64,000 nt of DNA from Mesotaenium endlicherianum. Its lineage: Eukaryota; Streptophyta; Zygnematophyceae; Zygnematales; Mesotaeniaceae. The notes under the pieces are model-generated. The model was not told the DNA's origin, made no database searches, and was given only the letters and a program-made list of their open reading frames with translations. The position numbers were made by a program, and so were the translations under genes. Shown one piece after another: positions 10,791 to 20,679 of the stretch (its first letter is position 1; each line of letters begins with the position of its first letter). The DNA lies in NCBI GenBank assembly GCA_009602735.1, contig WELA01010273.1, positions 313,722-377,721 of the forward strand, written 5' to 3'.

Positions 10791-11145
10791 ACACGGGAAG
10801 GTGACAGGAGGTCCCGTCTCCATTTAAGTTGGAGGGGAGAATATATGACGGTTAGTGTGCGAGAGCGAGAAAGGGACAGTTATGTGAATCCCAAGTGTCA
10901 ACATAGTGACAGAGGGGATAGCCTGGCCCACACAAAGCACCTTTGGCTGTAGGAAAAAGGGCCTCGCACATCAATACATCACTTATCACACCTGAAAACA
11001 CATTCATATGTTTATGTCTAGCGCATCGCAACTACGTCAACTCCTAGCAATCACCCTGTAAGGTAAACAAGAACGAATATACCATACTAATACAAACTTA
11101 CTCCCTTCCTGCAAGTCCTAGGACAAAGGTCAATATCCTACTAAC
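10791..11145. other. Junction region, no gene seen
   Basis: The integrase of C breaks off here. At 10824-10844 the sequence TTTAAGTTGGAGGGGAGAA resembles the polypurine tract before LTR-C and LTR-B, so the 3' end of another gypsy element may start an unidentified LTR at about 10847 (TGACGG). No ORF of note follows up to 11145. Confidence 0.3.
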
Positions 11146-11160
11146 TTGTGCCTTAGTTAC

Positions 11161-11538
11161 ATGTACAGGATGGCTCCCACCACACAAAAGGAGGACAAAA
11201 AGCGCAAGGCAGAAGAAGCCAGGAGGACAATGGAGCAATACCAGAAGGAGCTGGCGGCGACGTCCCTCACCAGGAGAGAACAAGAAAGGGTCCGCAAACA
11301 ACAAGAGGCGGCAAAAGAAGCACAATGGAAGAAGGATCAGTAAGCGGAAAACCTCAGGAAAGCTGAGGAGGAAAGACAGAAGAAACAACAAGAAGAAGCG
11401 GCTACGGCAGAGGAGGAGAGAAGGAAAAAAGCTGAAGCGGACACGCAGAAGAGCTTGGCCACTTACAGGTATACTGTGGTGAGTGGCCAAAACTTTGATA
11501 ACCTGAAGGAATGTCATGATTTATTAAGTCGAGGTTAA
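11161..11538 (+). pseudogene. Coiled-coil ORF with one stop, unassigned
   Basis: From an ATG at 11161 a frame runs about 125 codons with one TAA at 11341-11343. It is almost wholly Lys/Glu/Gln-rich heptad-like sequence (KRKAEEARRTMEQYQKEL, ENLRKAEEERQKKQQEE), ending in YTVVSGQNFDNLKECHDLL. Similar charged coiled coils open the gag of element C, so it may be the start of another gag. No zinc knuckle or gag core follows. I cannot name a family. Confidence 0.4.
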
Positions 11539-12020
11539 CGTACAAAACCAAGCTCTACGTGTGTGAACCATCAACCTAGGAAGACCAACTTTGCATTGAC
11601 ATTACGCATCCATATGTTGACCTTCTCTAGATTTTCAAGTCACGAAAGTGTAGCGCGTCGAAGCACCTTCCGAATGACACCCGTTTCGCGTCATTTGGTT
11701 AATTATCGAGCGAGATAGACGCAATCTAGTCCGCACTTCTTTCGGCACCTAGCGAAATCACACCAAATGGCCAACTTGTGACTCAATGCACCCAAAGGTG
11801 ACAATGTTGACTATTCGTGACCCCAAGGACCCCTAGCTTTGTGCGCACAAATCCGCGAGCCCTTTAGACTACATAAGTCTTGCATTTCCATAGTATAAGT
11901 GCATCATTGAGGCTATAACTTGGTGACAGCATCACCTACTCCTAGAGGAAGCTTCCTGAAGTTTCAGATTCACTTTTGAGGCGCTATCTAGGTAGAACTA
12001 CCCAAGGTAAGCTCCACCAA
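11539..12020. other. No gene seen
   Basis: AT-balanced sequence without a convincing ORF. A stretch near 11930 (AACTTGGTGACAGCATCACC) could be a retrotransposon primer site but has no LTR end that I can prove next to it. Confidence 0.3.
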
Positions 12021-12515
12021 TGAGAAACACTTAGCATATTCTACGTGCTTTGCTTTGATTGGTTTAAGTTATGCTTAGCCTATAGGAGAGCTAGTACATG
12101 CCTTGTACACATTAGTGGACATAGGAGAGCCTCCTAGAGTGACTACATGCATTGGATCCGCCGCATACGATGCCGGGTTTTCAGGAGTATAAGTGCTAGA
12201 GATGTCCCTAGAGGAACATCTTTTTAGAAGTCCCATTATGCCAGTTGTAAGTCACAGAGATTATCAGTAAAGCTTACACTTTTATCTCTTGTGTTTTCAG
12301 GATTTCTTAGGCTCTCTCTTGTGAAGAGCAAGCCTTGCTGGCTTCCAATCACTAGAAGAACTTCACAAGTGGTGAGCAAAGTCACAGCTTATACCCCCTG
12401 CCATAGGACTACTCTTGAAGATCATGATGTGCTTCCAGTGATCTTTTGGGCCAGACTTCAATAGTTGTTGTCCTACCAAATTAGAGTCTTGAGGTGCTCA
12501 CTCTGGAGAGTCACA
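12021..12515 (+). repeat. Direct repeat, left copy, upstream of A1 gag
   Basis: About 495 bases (GAGAAACACTTAGCAT to ACACACCTTA) that recur at 27009-27507 with few changes. The two copies bracket the A1 coding region. They may be LTR or leader sequence of family A, or repeats of an unrelated element. Ends are not TG/CA, so the nature is open. Confidence 0.7.
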
Positions 12516-12691
12516 ACACACCTTACTCCTAAAAAGATCTCCCTTTGCCTGCACGCAATTAGAATCTTCAGCGTATGCCTACCTGTAGTGGGCGTGCTTA
12601 CTAGCCTTACTACGAAGGGGTTAGTGGAGAAGACTCAGACTCCGATCTCAATACTGTCACTGAACCCTCAAAAGGGGAACAGCCGGCACTC
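12516..12691 (+). other. Leader between direct repeat and A1 gag
   Basis: About 175 bases with no recognised site. No clear tRNA primer site is visible, so the 5' end of A1 is not defined. Confidence 0.3.
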
Positions 12692-13815
12692 GTGCTTCAT
12701 GTGATTATGCCTGAGCCGTCTTCCCAGTGGGCTCACCACGATTCGTGGTATCCCATGGCAGGTGACCACGAGGTCAAGGCTGACAGGTCCTCCCTCTTCC
12801 GCTTCAGCGGCAGACCAGAAACCTGTGATCTGGACGACACAATGTCAGAGTTCCAGGCTGAGTTTGTGACCGCGAGGCTTAAGACGCGCTCACTAAGCGT
12901 GACGTGTTCTATACGCTCATGCGCTATCTCCTTTACAAGGCCCGTGACACATTCTGTAAGAAGGGTGACGAGATCTACGCACGCACAGAGCCTGTGGGAG
13001 AACCCCCAGTGGAGACCCTCCTCGCTGACCTGGTCAAGGCCTTCTGGGACGTCCTCAGGAAGGAGTTGCAGGCCGCGACCGAAGAGAAGGTGTACGTGCT
13101 GCACCACTTCTTCCGCCGCAAGAATGAGACGATCCGTATGATGTACCGCCGCTTGACGCACCTTCGCCAAGATATTGGTACCGTCAGAAATCGGGAGGTG
13201 GCGGAGATCTTCTTGCGCGCCGTAGAGCCACGTTTGAGGGAGCAAGCCATGGCTCCTCTCATCTACCACATCGACTCCGAGTACTCGCTGGAGGACGCTT
13301 ACCTCTCAGTTGAGAAGCAGAGCTTGGCTGCCGCACGGAGCAACATTAGCGACCGTGTAGGCCTCGCATCCACGGGCGTACGCCAGGAGTCTTCGGTGCT
13401 GCCATCCACAACAATGCGCCCAGTTTCGGCTCGCCAACCCCAGCAGCAGCAGCAGCCTCAGCGCTCTCAGCTGTCCCAGCAGACCCAGCAGCGCGGGGCT
13501 CCGCGTGGCCGCATTTTCATGGCCTCCACGACGAGCGACCACTGTTGGTCTTGCGGGAAGACGGGCCACTCTCGCCAGAACTGCACTATTGCGCAGAATG
13601 GCAAGCCCGCTGACTGTACCTACTGTGGCAAGGCCGGCCACCTGCAGATCGTATGCTTGCAGAATAAGCGCGACGCCGAGAACGGACGCGCTCGTGACGA
13701 CCTTGCGCCAGCAGCAGGACTTTGGGGCATGCGTAACCCTCGCACGGGTGGACGTCCCTCAATGACTGCAGCCTTGGCTACGATCGACGCCGCGCTGACC
13801 CCCGGAGCCGATTAA
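12692..13815 (+). pseudogene. Family A gag (A1)
   Basis: The N-terminal part reads from an in-frame TTG at 12692 or an ATG shortly after (SSLFRFSGRPETCDLDDTMSE), then needs a frame change near 12890 to reach the 12904-13815 frame. That frame has the gag core (EKVYVLHHFFRRKNETIRMM, VAEIFLRAVEPRLREQAM), a Gln-rich linker (QPQQQQQPQRSQLSQQTQQ) and two CCHC knuckles, CWSCGKTGHSRQNC and CTYCGKAGHLQIVC. Gag packages the RNA and builds the particle. A TAA at 13813 ends it, yet the same frame stays open to 15033; the related fragment at 46.6 kb has a sense codon there. Confidence 0.8.
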
Positions 13816-15033
13816 AACAGTTTCGACAACGTCAGCATCGCCCTCGTAGAGGCCAGCAAAGAGATCGCCAGACTCCGCGGCCTCGTCGCTGCCGACAGTT
13901 ACGACGCGTGCGGAGCCCTCTTTGCACGCGTCCCGCAGTCCGACGCTTCAGCTCTGACAGCTAACGTCTGCGCAGCTCCTGCACACATTCATGACGCCTA
14001 CACGTGGCAGCCCCAGAGGCTGGCACCTGGCGCTATAGCAGATGCTTTTGCCAGACCTGCGCACTCTGCGCTGATATCCGTCAGCAGCCGCTGCACTCGT
14101 CCGGTCGGGCTGCCAGATGGCGGGCTGCAGGCGCATGCCGTCCCGCTACCCGGCGTCATAGACACTGCAGCTCCCGACGCGCCCCTAGACGGTCCGGCAC
14201 ACACGCCAGCCCAGCCGCAGGCTGCGGCAGCCCCTCTCGTCTGTGCCGTCTTGCTGACGCTAGCAGTGCTGCCAGCAGTCTGCGTATCGACAGCTGTCGC
14301 GACAAGGCGTTCTCGCCAGCTGAGTGACACGTCTGCAGCACACACGGCTGCAACGGCCCTCGCCGTACGCGTCGCCATTCCGTGCGCGGATCTGCGCACC
14401 AGCCGGCAACGCCAGGAGGGTCTCACCCTGCTGGTTGCTGCAAGCAGCAGGGTCCAGCAGGCGCCGACCCTTGCCACGTGTTCGGGAGGCCAGGCCGCTC
14501 TTGCCGGCAGCCACGCGCACACTCGTGCGCTCACGCGTCCGCTCACACCTCACACGGCGGCGCGAGGCTCGCCGGGCAACCAGCTACAAGATTGCAGCTC
14601 GGCAGCCACAGCAGCAGCCGCGCACGCCAGCGGCGCAAGCGTCCTTCCACGTGGCGCGTGCATGCAGTCAGGCACGGCCAGCGCAGATTTGGCGGCTGCT
14701 ATTGCCATTCCCAGTCAGGAGGGGGCATCCTTGATTGCGCTGTGCGGCGAGATTGTCGTGCGGAGCGCCGACGGCACGCTCACGGTTGCGCAAAGCCAGG
14801 GCTTAAACCCTGGCTGCGCCCAAAACCCCCGCGCCGACGCAATTCGCGCTACGGGGGCCTCAGCGTACGCCCGCGCCAGAGGGAGGGCGTCACGAGCGGC
14901 GTCCGAGGCAGCTGACGCAGACGCTGAAGCCGGACCGGCCACGCGCCCCCGCAATCCCAGGAGCGTTTGGGAGGCGCCACATGGCAGCCTCCCAGCAACC
15001 GCCCCTGCGCCAGTCTTGCAGCCGCGCCAGTAG
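13816..15033 (+). pseudogene. Family A gag-pol linker, Ala-rich region (A1)
   Basis: Open in the gag frame for 406 codons after the TAA at 13813. It begins with a helical segment (VSIALVEASKEIARLRGLVA, then YDACGALFARV) that is conserved in the fragment at 46.6 kb (AEITRLHARN...YDACGTLYA), so it is real coding sequence. The rest is Ala/Arg/Pro-rich and of low complexity. It ends with one unit of an internal duplication containing the palindrome CCAGGGCTTAAACCCTGG near 14800; the second unit starts the next ORF. No enzyme domain recognised. Confidence 0.55.
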
Positions 15034-15211
15034 CCGTCGCACCTGACGCGTGCGCGGCTGGCGAGACTTTGCTTGACGGCCGCCGCACGTCTGCGCATCT
15101 CGCACACGCTCGCACACGCCGCGCACAGCACTACAACACTCGCTCAACAGTCCGCTACGCGACCACCTCACGATAGCCACGTCAGCCGCTGCATACAGCA
15201 CCTGCGCACAC

Positions 15212-17311
15212 GTGCTGCCATTTGGCACGCGCAGGCAGTCCGGCCCAGCCAGCGCAGATTTGGCGGCCGCAACTGCCATCCCGAGCCAGGGGGCGACCTC
15301 CCTGATCGCGCTGCGCGGCCATGTCTGCGTTCGAAACTGCGACGGCGCGCACACGATTGCGCAAAGCCAGGGCTTAAACCTTGGCTGCGCACAAAACCCT
15401 TGGGTCTTCGCGATAAGCGTGGCGAGGGTCCTGGCAAGCACGCGCGCCACCTGGAGGGCGCCATGTACCTTGCTTGGGGCAGCTGATACCGACACCGACA
15501 CCGGTCGGGCGACGCGACATTGCAGGCCCAGGGGCGCCCTTGAAGCGCCACTTGTCAGGCTGCCAACAGGCAAGCCTGCGCCAGCTCTGGCGTTTGCGCC
15601 AGCAGCCAAAGCATCTGCGTCTGAAGGAGCACTGGCATTCGCAGCCGCTCCATCAGAGGCACCAGCGTTTGCCGAGGCGCCAGCTGTAGGAGGACCCGAG
15701 CCAGCGCATCTCACGTCGCCAGTACCAGGTGGGCCAGCGCCACCTGGCGTCCTTCCAATCGCCGAGCCAGCGCCAGGCGCGTCCGCGCTGGGAGCAGCAG
15801 CGCCAGGAATGCCAGCGCCAGGTGCGCCAGCGCCAGGTGTGTTCGCGTTGGGAACACCAGCGCCCCGTACACCAGCGCCACGTGTGCCAGTCGCTCGTCT
15901 GCCCGCTGTACCAGCGGGTGCGCTTGCTATTGCCGCCGCGTGCAGCCCCATTCTGGCCTGCTGCGCACGCACAGTGCCACTCGGAGGTCGCGCAGCAAAC
16001 GGCAGCGCACGACGCAAGCCCGCTTTGGTGGCAGCCAGACGCCCAGCGGTGGCACAGAAGCGCGCCGAGCCAGATCAGGGGCGTCGCACGAAGGAGGCGC
16101 CGCGTCTGCCCCGCTCGTTCCGCGTGCTGGACACGCCAGCAGCGCCAGCGGCCTTCGCGCCTCATGCAATGCCCTCGCCGATGACCATGGTGCAGCTCAG
16201 CGCCGAGGTCATCCCGCTGGCGCTTCACCGCATGCTCGCAGTCTCCTTTGCGGAGCTCGGTGTGTCGATGGAAGCCACACGGCAGGCAACCCAGCTACTG
16301 CTCCAGTCGTGCAGGGCCAGCCAGCGCGCCTCTGACGGCGGGCCAAGGTCAAACGCAGCAGCCGCGGTGCTCTTCGCACCCGCGCGACCCCCGCATGAGC
16401 GCAGGATGATCAGCACGCCTAACGTTGCGCTTTTGGATATTTCGCAGGGCATCGTGCTGGTCAACACGCAGGCCCCGCAGCGCATCATGTTTGACACCGG
16501 CGCTCAGCCAGTCCTCATCAGCCTGCGCTACTTCCGCCTGCTGGGCCTCTCGTCAGCCGACCTAGAGGATTTGCCTACGCGGATCAACACTGCTGCCGGT
16601 ACGTCCGAGACCGTCACCGGGCGCACGCGGCTGGCCCTCCGCTTCACCTTTCGGTCCGGCACTCCGGATGAGACGACCAACCACCGGCATGCGTTGGTCA
16701 CTCGCTCCGAGACCTTTGACGTGCTCCTTGGCCAGGACGTGCTCTTTCCTATCGACGCCGCAGTGGCTAACTGGGTGGAGCGGGTCTTCTCTCGACCCGA
16801 CTGGCAGTCAGGGGGGACCCGCACTGCATCTGTGCCGCTTGACATCTTGGATCGTTGCTCAGCTGAGTCCGCCCTCTATGGCTTCATGGCGCTGGATGAC
16901 GGTCGGTCTGTAGTTCAGACCGATAAGGGGGGAGCCGAGGATGATGAGGTCTTCGTCGGCGCCGACTTGCGGGAGACGCAGGAGGAGGATTCCGAGCTGT
17001 CTGGTGCTGAGCTCCAACTCACGCCCCAGGAGCAGGCTGACGCTCTAGCCGCGCAAGCCAGGGAGACAGTGCGGATCTACGCCGCGCATAACACCATGAT
17101 GCGTCAGATGGCGGCAGACGCCGTAGAGGCACACGGCGTTGCCACGGCAGCCCGTACTGCTGCGGCTCACGCTCATGACGCAGCCACAGCCGCGGCAGCC
17201 ATACCTCAGCCACAGCCTCCTGCAACGAGCGGACCCTCCTCGAGACCACACTTCCGTGTACGGCATGACGTGCCTGTGGGGGTCGCCATCCAGTACCGCA
17301 TGGCCTCCTAG
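15212..17311 (+). CDS. Family A polyprotein segment with aspartic protease (A1)
   Basis: Frame of 699 residues, shifted relative to gag. Residues about 1-130 repeat the preceding region (ASADLAAATAIPSQ, AQSQGLNLGCAQNP). Residues 130-230 are Ala/Pro repeats of the APGAPAPG kind. The retropepsin lies at about 405-520: IVLVNTQAPQRIMFDTGAQ with the catalytic Asp in DTGA, a middle TRLALRFTFRSG strand and the VLLGQDVLF closing motif; it would cut the polyprotein. An acidic tail follows (EEDSELSGAELQLTPQEQ) and an Ala-rich helix. The TAG at 17309-17311 is followed by 76 more open codons in the same frame. The start codon is not certain; translation probably comes from gag. Confidence 0.7.
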   Translation: MLPFGTRRQSGPASADLAAATAIPSQGATSLIALRGHVCVRNCDGAHTIAQSQGLNLGCAQNPWVFAISVARVLASTRATWRAPCTLLGAADTDTDTGRATRHCRPRGALEAPLVRLPTGKPAPALAFAPAAKASASEGALAFAAAPSEAPAFAEAPAVGGPEPAHLTSPVPGGPAPPGVLPIAEPAPGASALGAAAPGMPAPGAPAPGVFALGTPAPRTPAPRVPVARLPAVPAGALAIAAACSPILACCARTVPLGGRAANGSARRKPALVAARRPAVAQKRAEPDQGRRTKEAPRLPRSFRVLDTPAAPAAFAPHAMPSPMTMVQLSAEVIPLALHRMLAVSFAELGVSMEATRQATQLLLQSCRASQRASDGGPRSNAAAAVLFAPARPPHERRMISTPNVALLDISQGIVLVNTQAPQRIMFDTGAQPVLISLRYFRLLGLSSADLEDLPTRINTAAGTSETVTGRTRLALRFTFRSGTPDETTNHRHALVTRSETFDVLLGQDVLFPIDAAVANWVERVFSRPDWQSGGTRTASVPLDILDRCSAESALYGFMALDDGRSVVQTDKGGAEDDEVFVGADLRETQEEDSELSGAELQLTPQEQADALAAQARETVRIYAAHNTMMRQMAADAVEAHGVATAARTAAAHAHDAATAAAAIPQPQPPATSGPSSRPHFRVRHDVPVGVAIQYRMAS

Positions 17312-17721
17312 TCGCCCTCACCCTCACCGTCGCACAGGACGAGCGACTCATGGCCACGCACTACCACGTCTGAGGACAAGGCCATGAGGCAGGCAGCGTT
17401 CCCAGGCAGGTCCGACGACGCGTCATTGAGCAGCGAGGAGGACGAGTGGCAGGAGTGGTCCCGGGAGGCCGCAGAGGAGCCCGCAGCCCAGCCATCGACA
17501 AAGCCACCGCCGCCCACGCCTACAGCTCGCGTCCGACGCTAGCCTAGAGGGCCTCCCGACTTCAATTCTCTCTCACAAGAGACCACGGCCAATCCCCGTC
17601 GAGCCCATCCATGCGCCGGCGGGTCTAGTCATCCAATACAACACTACTGTTCGACCAGCAACGAGTGTTGTGACGTCATGCACTTGTTCGCTGGCAACAG
17701 CCTGAGCACAGGCTGGCCAGG
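17312..17721 (+). pseudogene. Family A acidic linker (A1)
   Basis: After the TAG at 17309 the frame stays open to 17540: SPSPSPSHRTSDSW, then an acidic patch (SLSSEEDEWQEWSREAAEE) and a proline tract (KPPPPTPTARVRR). It looks like more polyprotein interrupted by a stop rather than spacer. From 17541 to 17721 I see nothing specific. Confidence 0.4.
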
Positions 17722-18132
17722 TTGCGCCTCCGCCAGCACTGCCTCCATGGTTCCTTTCTCCGCTATCGACCCGCATGCCGGACGTGCGCATCAGACAGTG
17801 GCCAGGACCAGCATCCTCGGTCCTCGGCGTACAGGTCCTTCCCCCTACGCCGGCCAGCTCTACGCTTCGCACGTCGCACTCTGCCCCTAGACCGTCGTAC
17901 ACGCGAGGTCACTCCAATCCGCGAGCATACCAGGGCTGCCCGCAAGGTCACACCTTTGCGCGACACTCCCAGGGACGCACGAGAGGTCACTCCTCTTCGT
18001 GAGGGGAGAGAGGTCACTCCTTTGCGCGAGACGCGCCCGCGCTCAGTCACACCGCCGTATGACGGTCCGCGCGATCTCCGCACCCGCGAGCATGACGCAC
18101 AGTCTTCCTCCACCACTGCAGCTCACGCATAG
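17722..18132 (+). pseudogene. Family A TPLR-repeat segment before the methyltransferase (A1)
   Basis: Frame ending at a TAG (18130-18132), after which the same frame continues as the methyltransferase ORF. It contains short tandem repeats of the R(E/K)VTPLR type: REVTPI, RKVTPL, REVTPL, REVTPL, RSVTPP. Copy A0 has a related array (DRAATPPYRN, DRAATPPYHK) and no stop at the matching place, so this is an N-terminal extension of the methyltransferase polyprotein. Function unknown; such arrays can be binding or phosphorylation sites. Confidence 0.5.
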
Positions 18133-18138
18133 TACCAA

Positions 18139-18983
18139 ATGTCGCCTGGCTGGCCAATCAATGTCCCGCGCAGTCACATAGCCGGCGACGGGCCGTCTGG
18201 GTCACCTCCTCATAAGGTGGCCCGCACCGCTGCGCGCCTCCGCGACCGCCATCCTCATCTGCACGCAACACGCGCAGGGCCCATGCAGCGCAGCCAGCGG
18301 GAGCGCGTCCGACTCCCATCTCTTTTGCCGCTGCGCCCGCGAGTCCATCTCGCCCCACGTCAGCTCGTCCGTCCTCGACAGGCAGCACATTGGGACAAGC
18401 GCTCCGTCTGCACAGTGCCCCTTCAGGCGGATCTTTGCGAGCGTCAGCGTTCGTACTTTGATCAGCATTCCCAACTGCCCCAGCGCACCGCCACAGAGCA
18501 GCTGGCCCACGCCGCTTCACACCACGCAGACCACAGGACAAGGGATCAGTGGCAGCAGCAGTGCGTACGCGACGCGCAAGCTGTGGCCCACCCAGTGCCG
18601 GAGGAGGCCTTGCAGGACGCGCGTGCGCGTTGGCGCACTTATCAGGCACATTCTCGCACGGCTCGCCCGCAGCCGCTGCTCGACCGCATTCCTCGACTTA
18701 CTCGCCACTACGCAGAGCTCGTAGTGGCGGCCCTCCGCATGGCGCGCCATCAGCACAGTCTGCTGCGCTCCTATCCACCGCCAGCGCAGGCCGGCAATCC
18801 CGCTCTGGGTTGTTGCCCCCTTCCTACGCCTATCTACACCGCACAGCTCAACGAACGTCCCGGCGGCATTGTCCTTGTCGAGCTCTTTGCCGGCATCGCG
18901 ACAAGGTTGTTGGCCACCCTGCAGGCTGGCATCCCCGTACGTCGGTACGTCTACGTGGACCCCGATGGCGAGGCGCAGCAGGT
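18139..18983 (+). CDS. Family A methyltransferase, N-terminal part (first unit, cut by N)
   Basis: The same 282 codons as the start of the ORF at 23607, ending in VYVDPDGEAQQV at the single N. It contains motif I (VELFAGIAT) only. The apparent continuation into zinc-knuckle codons after the N is an assembly join, not a gene fusion. Treat as a duplicate of 23607-24451. Confidence 0.7.
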
Positions 18984-18984
18984 N
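18984..18984. other. Assembly gap of one N
   Basis: Single N between two copies of the same 5467-bp block. It marks a contig join. Confidence 0.95.
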
Positions 18985-19283
18985 TCATGGCCTCCACGAC
19001 GAGCGACCACTGTTGGTCTTGCGGGAAGACGGGCCACTCTCGCCAGAACTGCACTATTGCGCAGAATGGCAAGCCCGCTGACTGTACCTACTGTGGCAAG
19101 GCCGGCCACCTGCAGATCGTATGCTTGCAGAATAAGCGCGACGCCGAGAACGGACGCGCTCGTGACGACCTTGCGCCAGCAGCAGGACTTTGGGGCATGC
19201 GTAACCCTCGCACGGGTGGACGTCCCTCAATGACTGCAGCCTTGGCTACGATCGACGCCGCGCTGACCCCCGGAGCCGATTAA
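18985..19283 (+). pseudogene. Family A gag end with two zinc knuckles (second unit)
   Basis: Duplicate of 13517-13815: CWSCGKTGHSRQNC and CTYCGKAGHLQIVC knuckles, then LTPGAD and the TAA (19281-19283). No gag core precedes it because the unit begins at the contig join. Confidence 0.8.
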
Positions 19284-20501
19284 AACAGTTTCGACAACGT
19301 CAGCATCGCCCTCGTAGAGGCCAGCAAAGAGATCGCCAGACTCCGCGGCCTCGTCGCTGCCGACAGTTACGACGCGTGCGGAGCCCTCTTTGCACGCGTC
19401 CCGCAGTCCGACGCTTCAGCTCTGACAGCTAACGTCTGCGCAGCTCCTGCACACATTCATGACGCCTACACGTGGCAGCCCCAGAGGCTGGCACCTGGCG
19501 CTATAGCAGATGCTTTTGCCAGACCTGCGCACTCTGCGCTGATATCCGTCAGCAGCCGCTGCACTCGTCCGGTCGGGCTGCCAGATGGCGGGCTGCAGGC
19601 GCATGCCGTCCCGCTACCCGGCGTCATAGACACTGCAGCTCCCGACGCGCCCCTAGACGGTCCGGCACACACGCCAGCCCAGCCGCAGGCTGCGGCAGCC
19701 CCTCTCGTCTGTGCCGTCTTGCTGACGCTAGCAGTGCTGCCAGCAGTCTGCGTATCGACAGCTGTCGCGACAAGGCGTTCTCGCCAGCTGAGTGACACGT
19801 CTGCAGCACACACGGCTGCAACGGCCCTCGCCGTACGCGTCGCCATTCCGTGCGCGGATCTGCGCACCAGCCGGCAACGCCAGGAGGGTCTCACCCTGCT
19901 GGTTGCTGCAAGCAGCAGGGTCCAGCAGGCGCCGACCCTTGCCACGTGTTCGGGAGGCCAGGCCGCTCTTGCCGGCAGCCACGCGCACACTCGTGCGCTC
20001 ACGCGTCCGCTCACACCTCACACGGCGGCGCGAGGCTCGCCGGGCAACCAGCTACAAGATTGCAGCTCGGCAGCCACAGCAGCAGCCGCGCACGCCAGCG
20101 GCGCAAGCGTCCTTCCACGTGGCGCGTGCATGCAGTCAGGCACGGCCAGCGCAGATTTGGCGGCTGCTATTGCCATTCCCAGTCAGGAGGGGGCATCCTT
20201 GATTGCGCTGTGCGGCGAGATTGTCGTGCGGAGCGCCGACGGCACGCTCACGGTTGCGCAAAGCCAGGGCTTAAACCCTGGCTGCGCCCAAAACCCCCGC
20301 GCCGACGCAATTCGCGCTACGGGGGCCTCAGCGTACGCCCGCGCCAGAGGGAGGGCGTCACGAGCGGCGTCCGAGGCAGCTGACGCAGACGCTGAAGCCG
20401 GACCGGCCACGCGCCCCCGCAATCCCAGGAGCGTTTGGGAGGCGCCACATGGCAGCCTCCCAGCAACCGCCCCTGCGCCAGTCTTGCAGCCGCGCCAGTA
20501 G
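19284..20501 (+). pseudogene. Family A gag-pol linker (second unit)
   Basis: Duplicate of 13816-15033 at offset 5468, identical in translation where compared. Same Ala-rich content and the palindrome near 20270. Confidence 0.55.
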
Positions 20502-20679
20502 CCGTCGCACCTGACGCGTGCGCGGCTGGCGAGACTTTGCTTGACGGCCGCCGCACGTCTGCGCATCTCGCACACGCTCGCACACGCCGCGCACAGCACT
20601 ACAACACTCGCTCAACAGTCCGCTACGCGACCACCTCACGATAGCCACGTCAGCCGCTGCATACAGCACCTGCGCACAC

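Larger units (their letters stand above)
13517..18983 (+). repeat. 5467-bp direct repeat, first unit
   Basis: Every translated frame in this block recurs at a constant offset of +5468 with the same residues, and sampled nucleotide lines match base for base (13519 with 18987, 18139 with 23607). The second unit is 18985-24451. Between them is a single N, not a natural junction: the sequence jumps from methyltransferase codons back into gag. Most likely unmerged overlapping contigs. Confidence 0.9.

Noticed and set aside
11918-11945. Primer-binding site for A1
   Set aside because: TTGGTGACAGCATC is suggestive, but no LTR end can be shown beside it and a 495-bp repeat separates it from gag.
14790-15410. 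CRISPR-like or tandem hairpin array
   Set aside because: Only two palindromes per unit, inside coding sequence, with no regular repeat-spacer pattern.
14260-16017. Long minus-strand ORFs in A1 (up to 375 codons)
   Set aside because: GC-rich shadow frames of the polyprotein; Ala/Gly/Arg composition without domain, and the plus strand has the zinc knuckles, protease and methyltransferase.
18139-19283. ORFs that seem to fuse the methyltransferase N-terminus to gag zinc knuckles
   Set aside because: They cross the single N at 18984, a contig join. The fusion is an assembly product.
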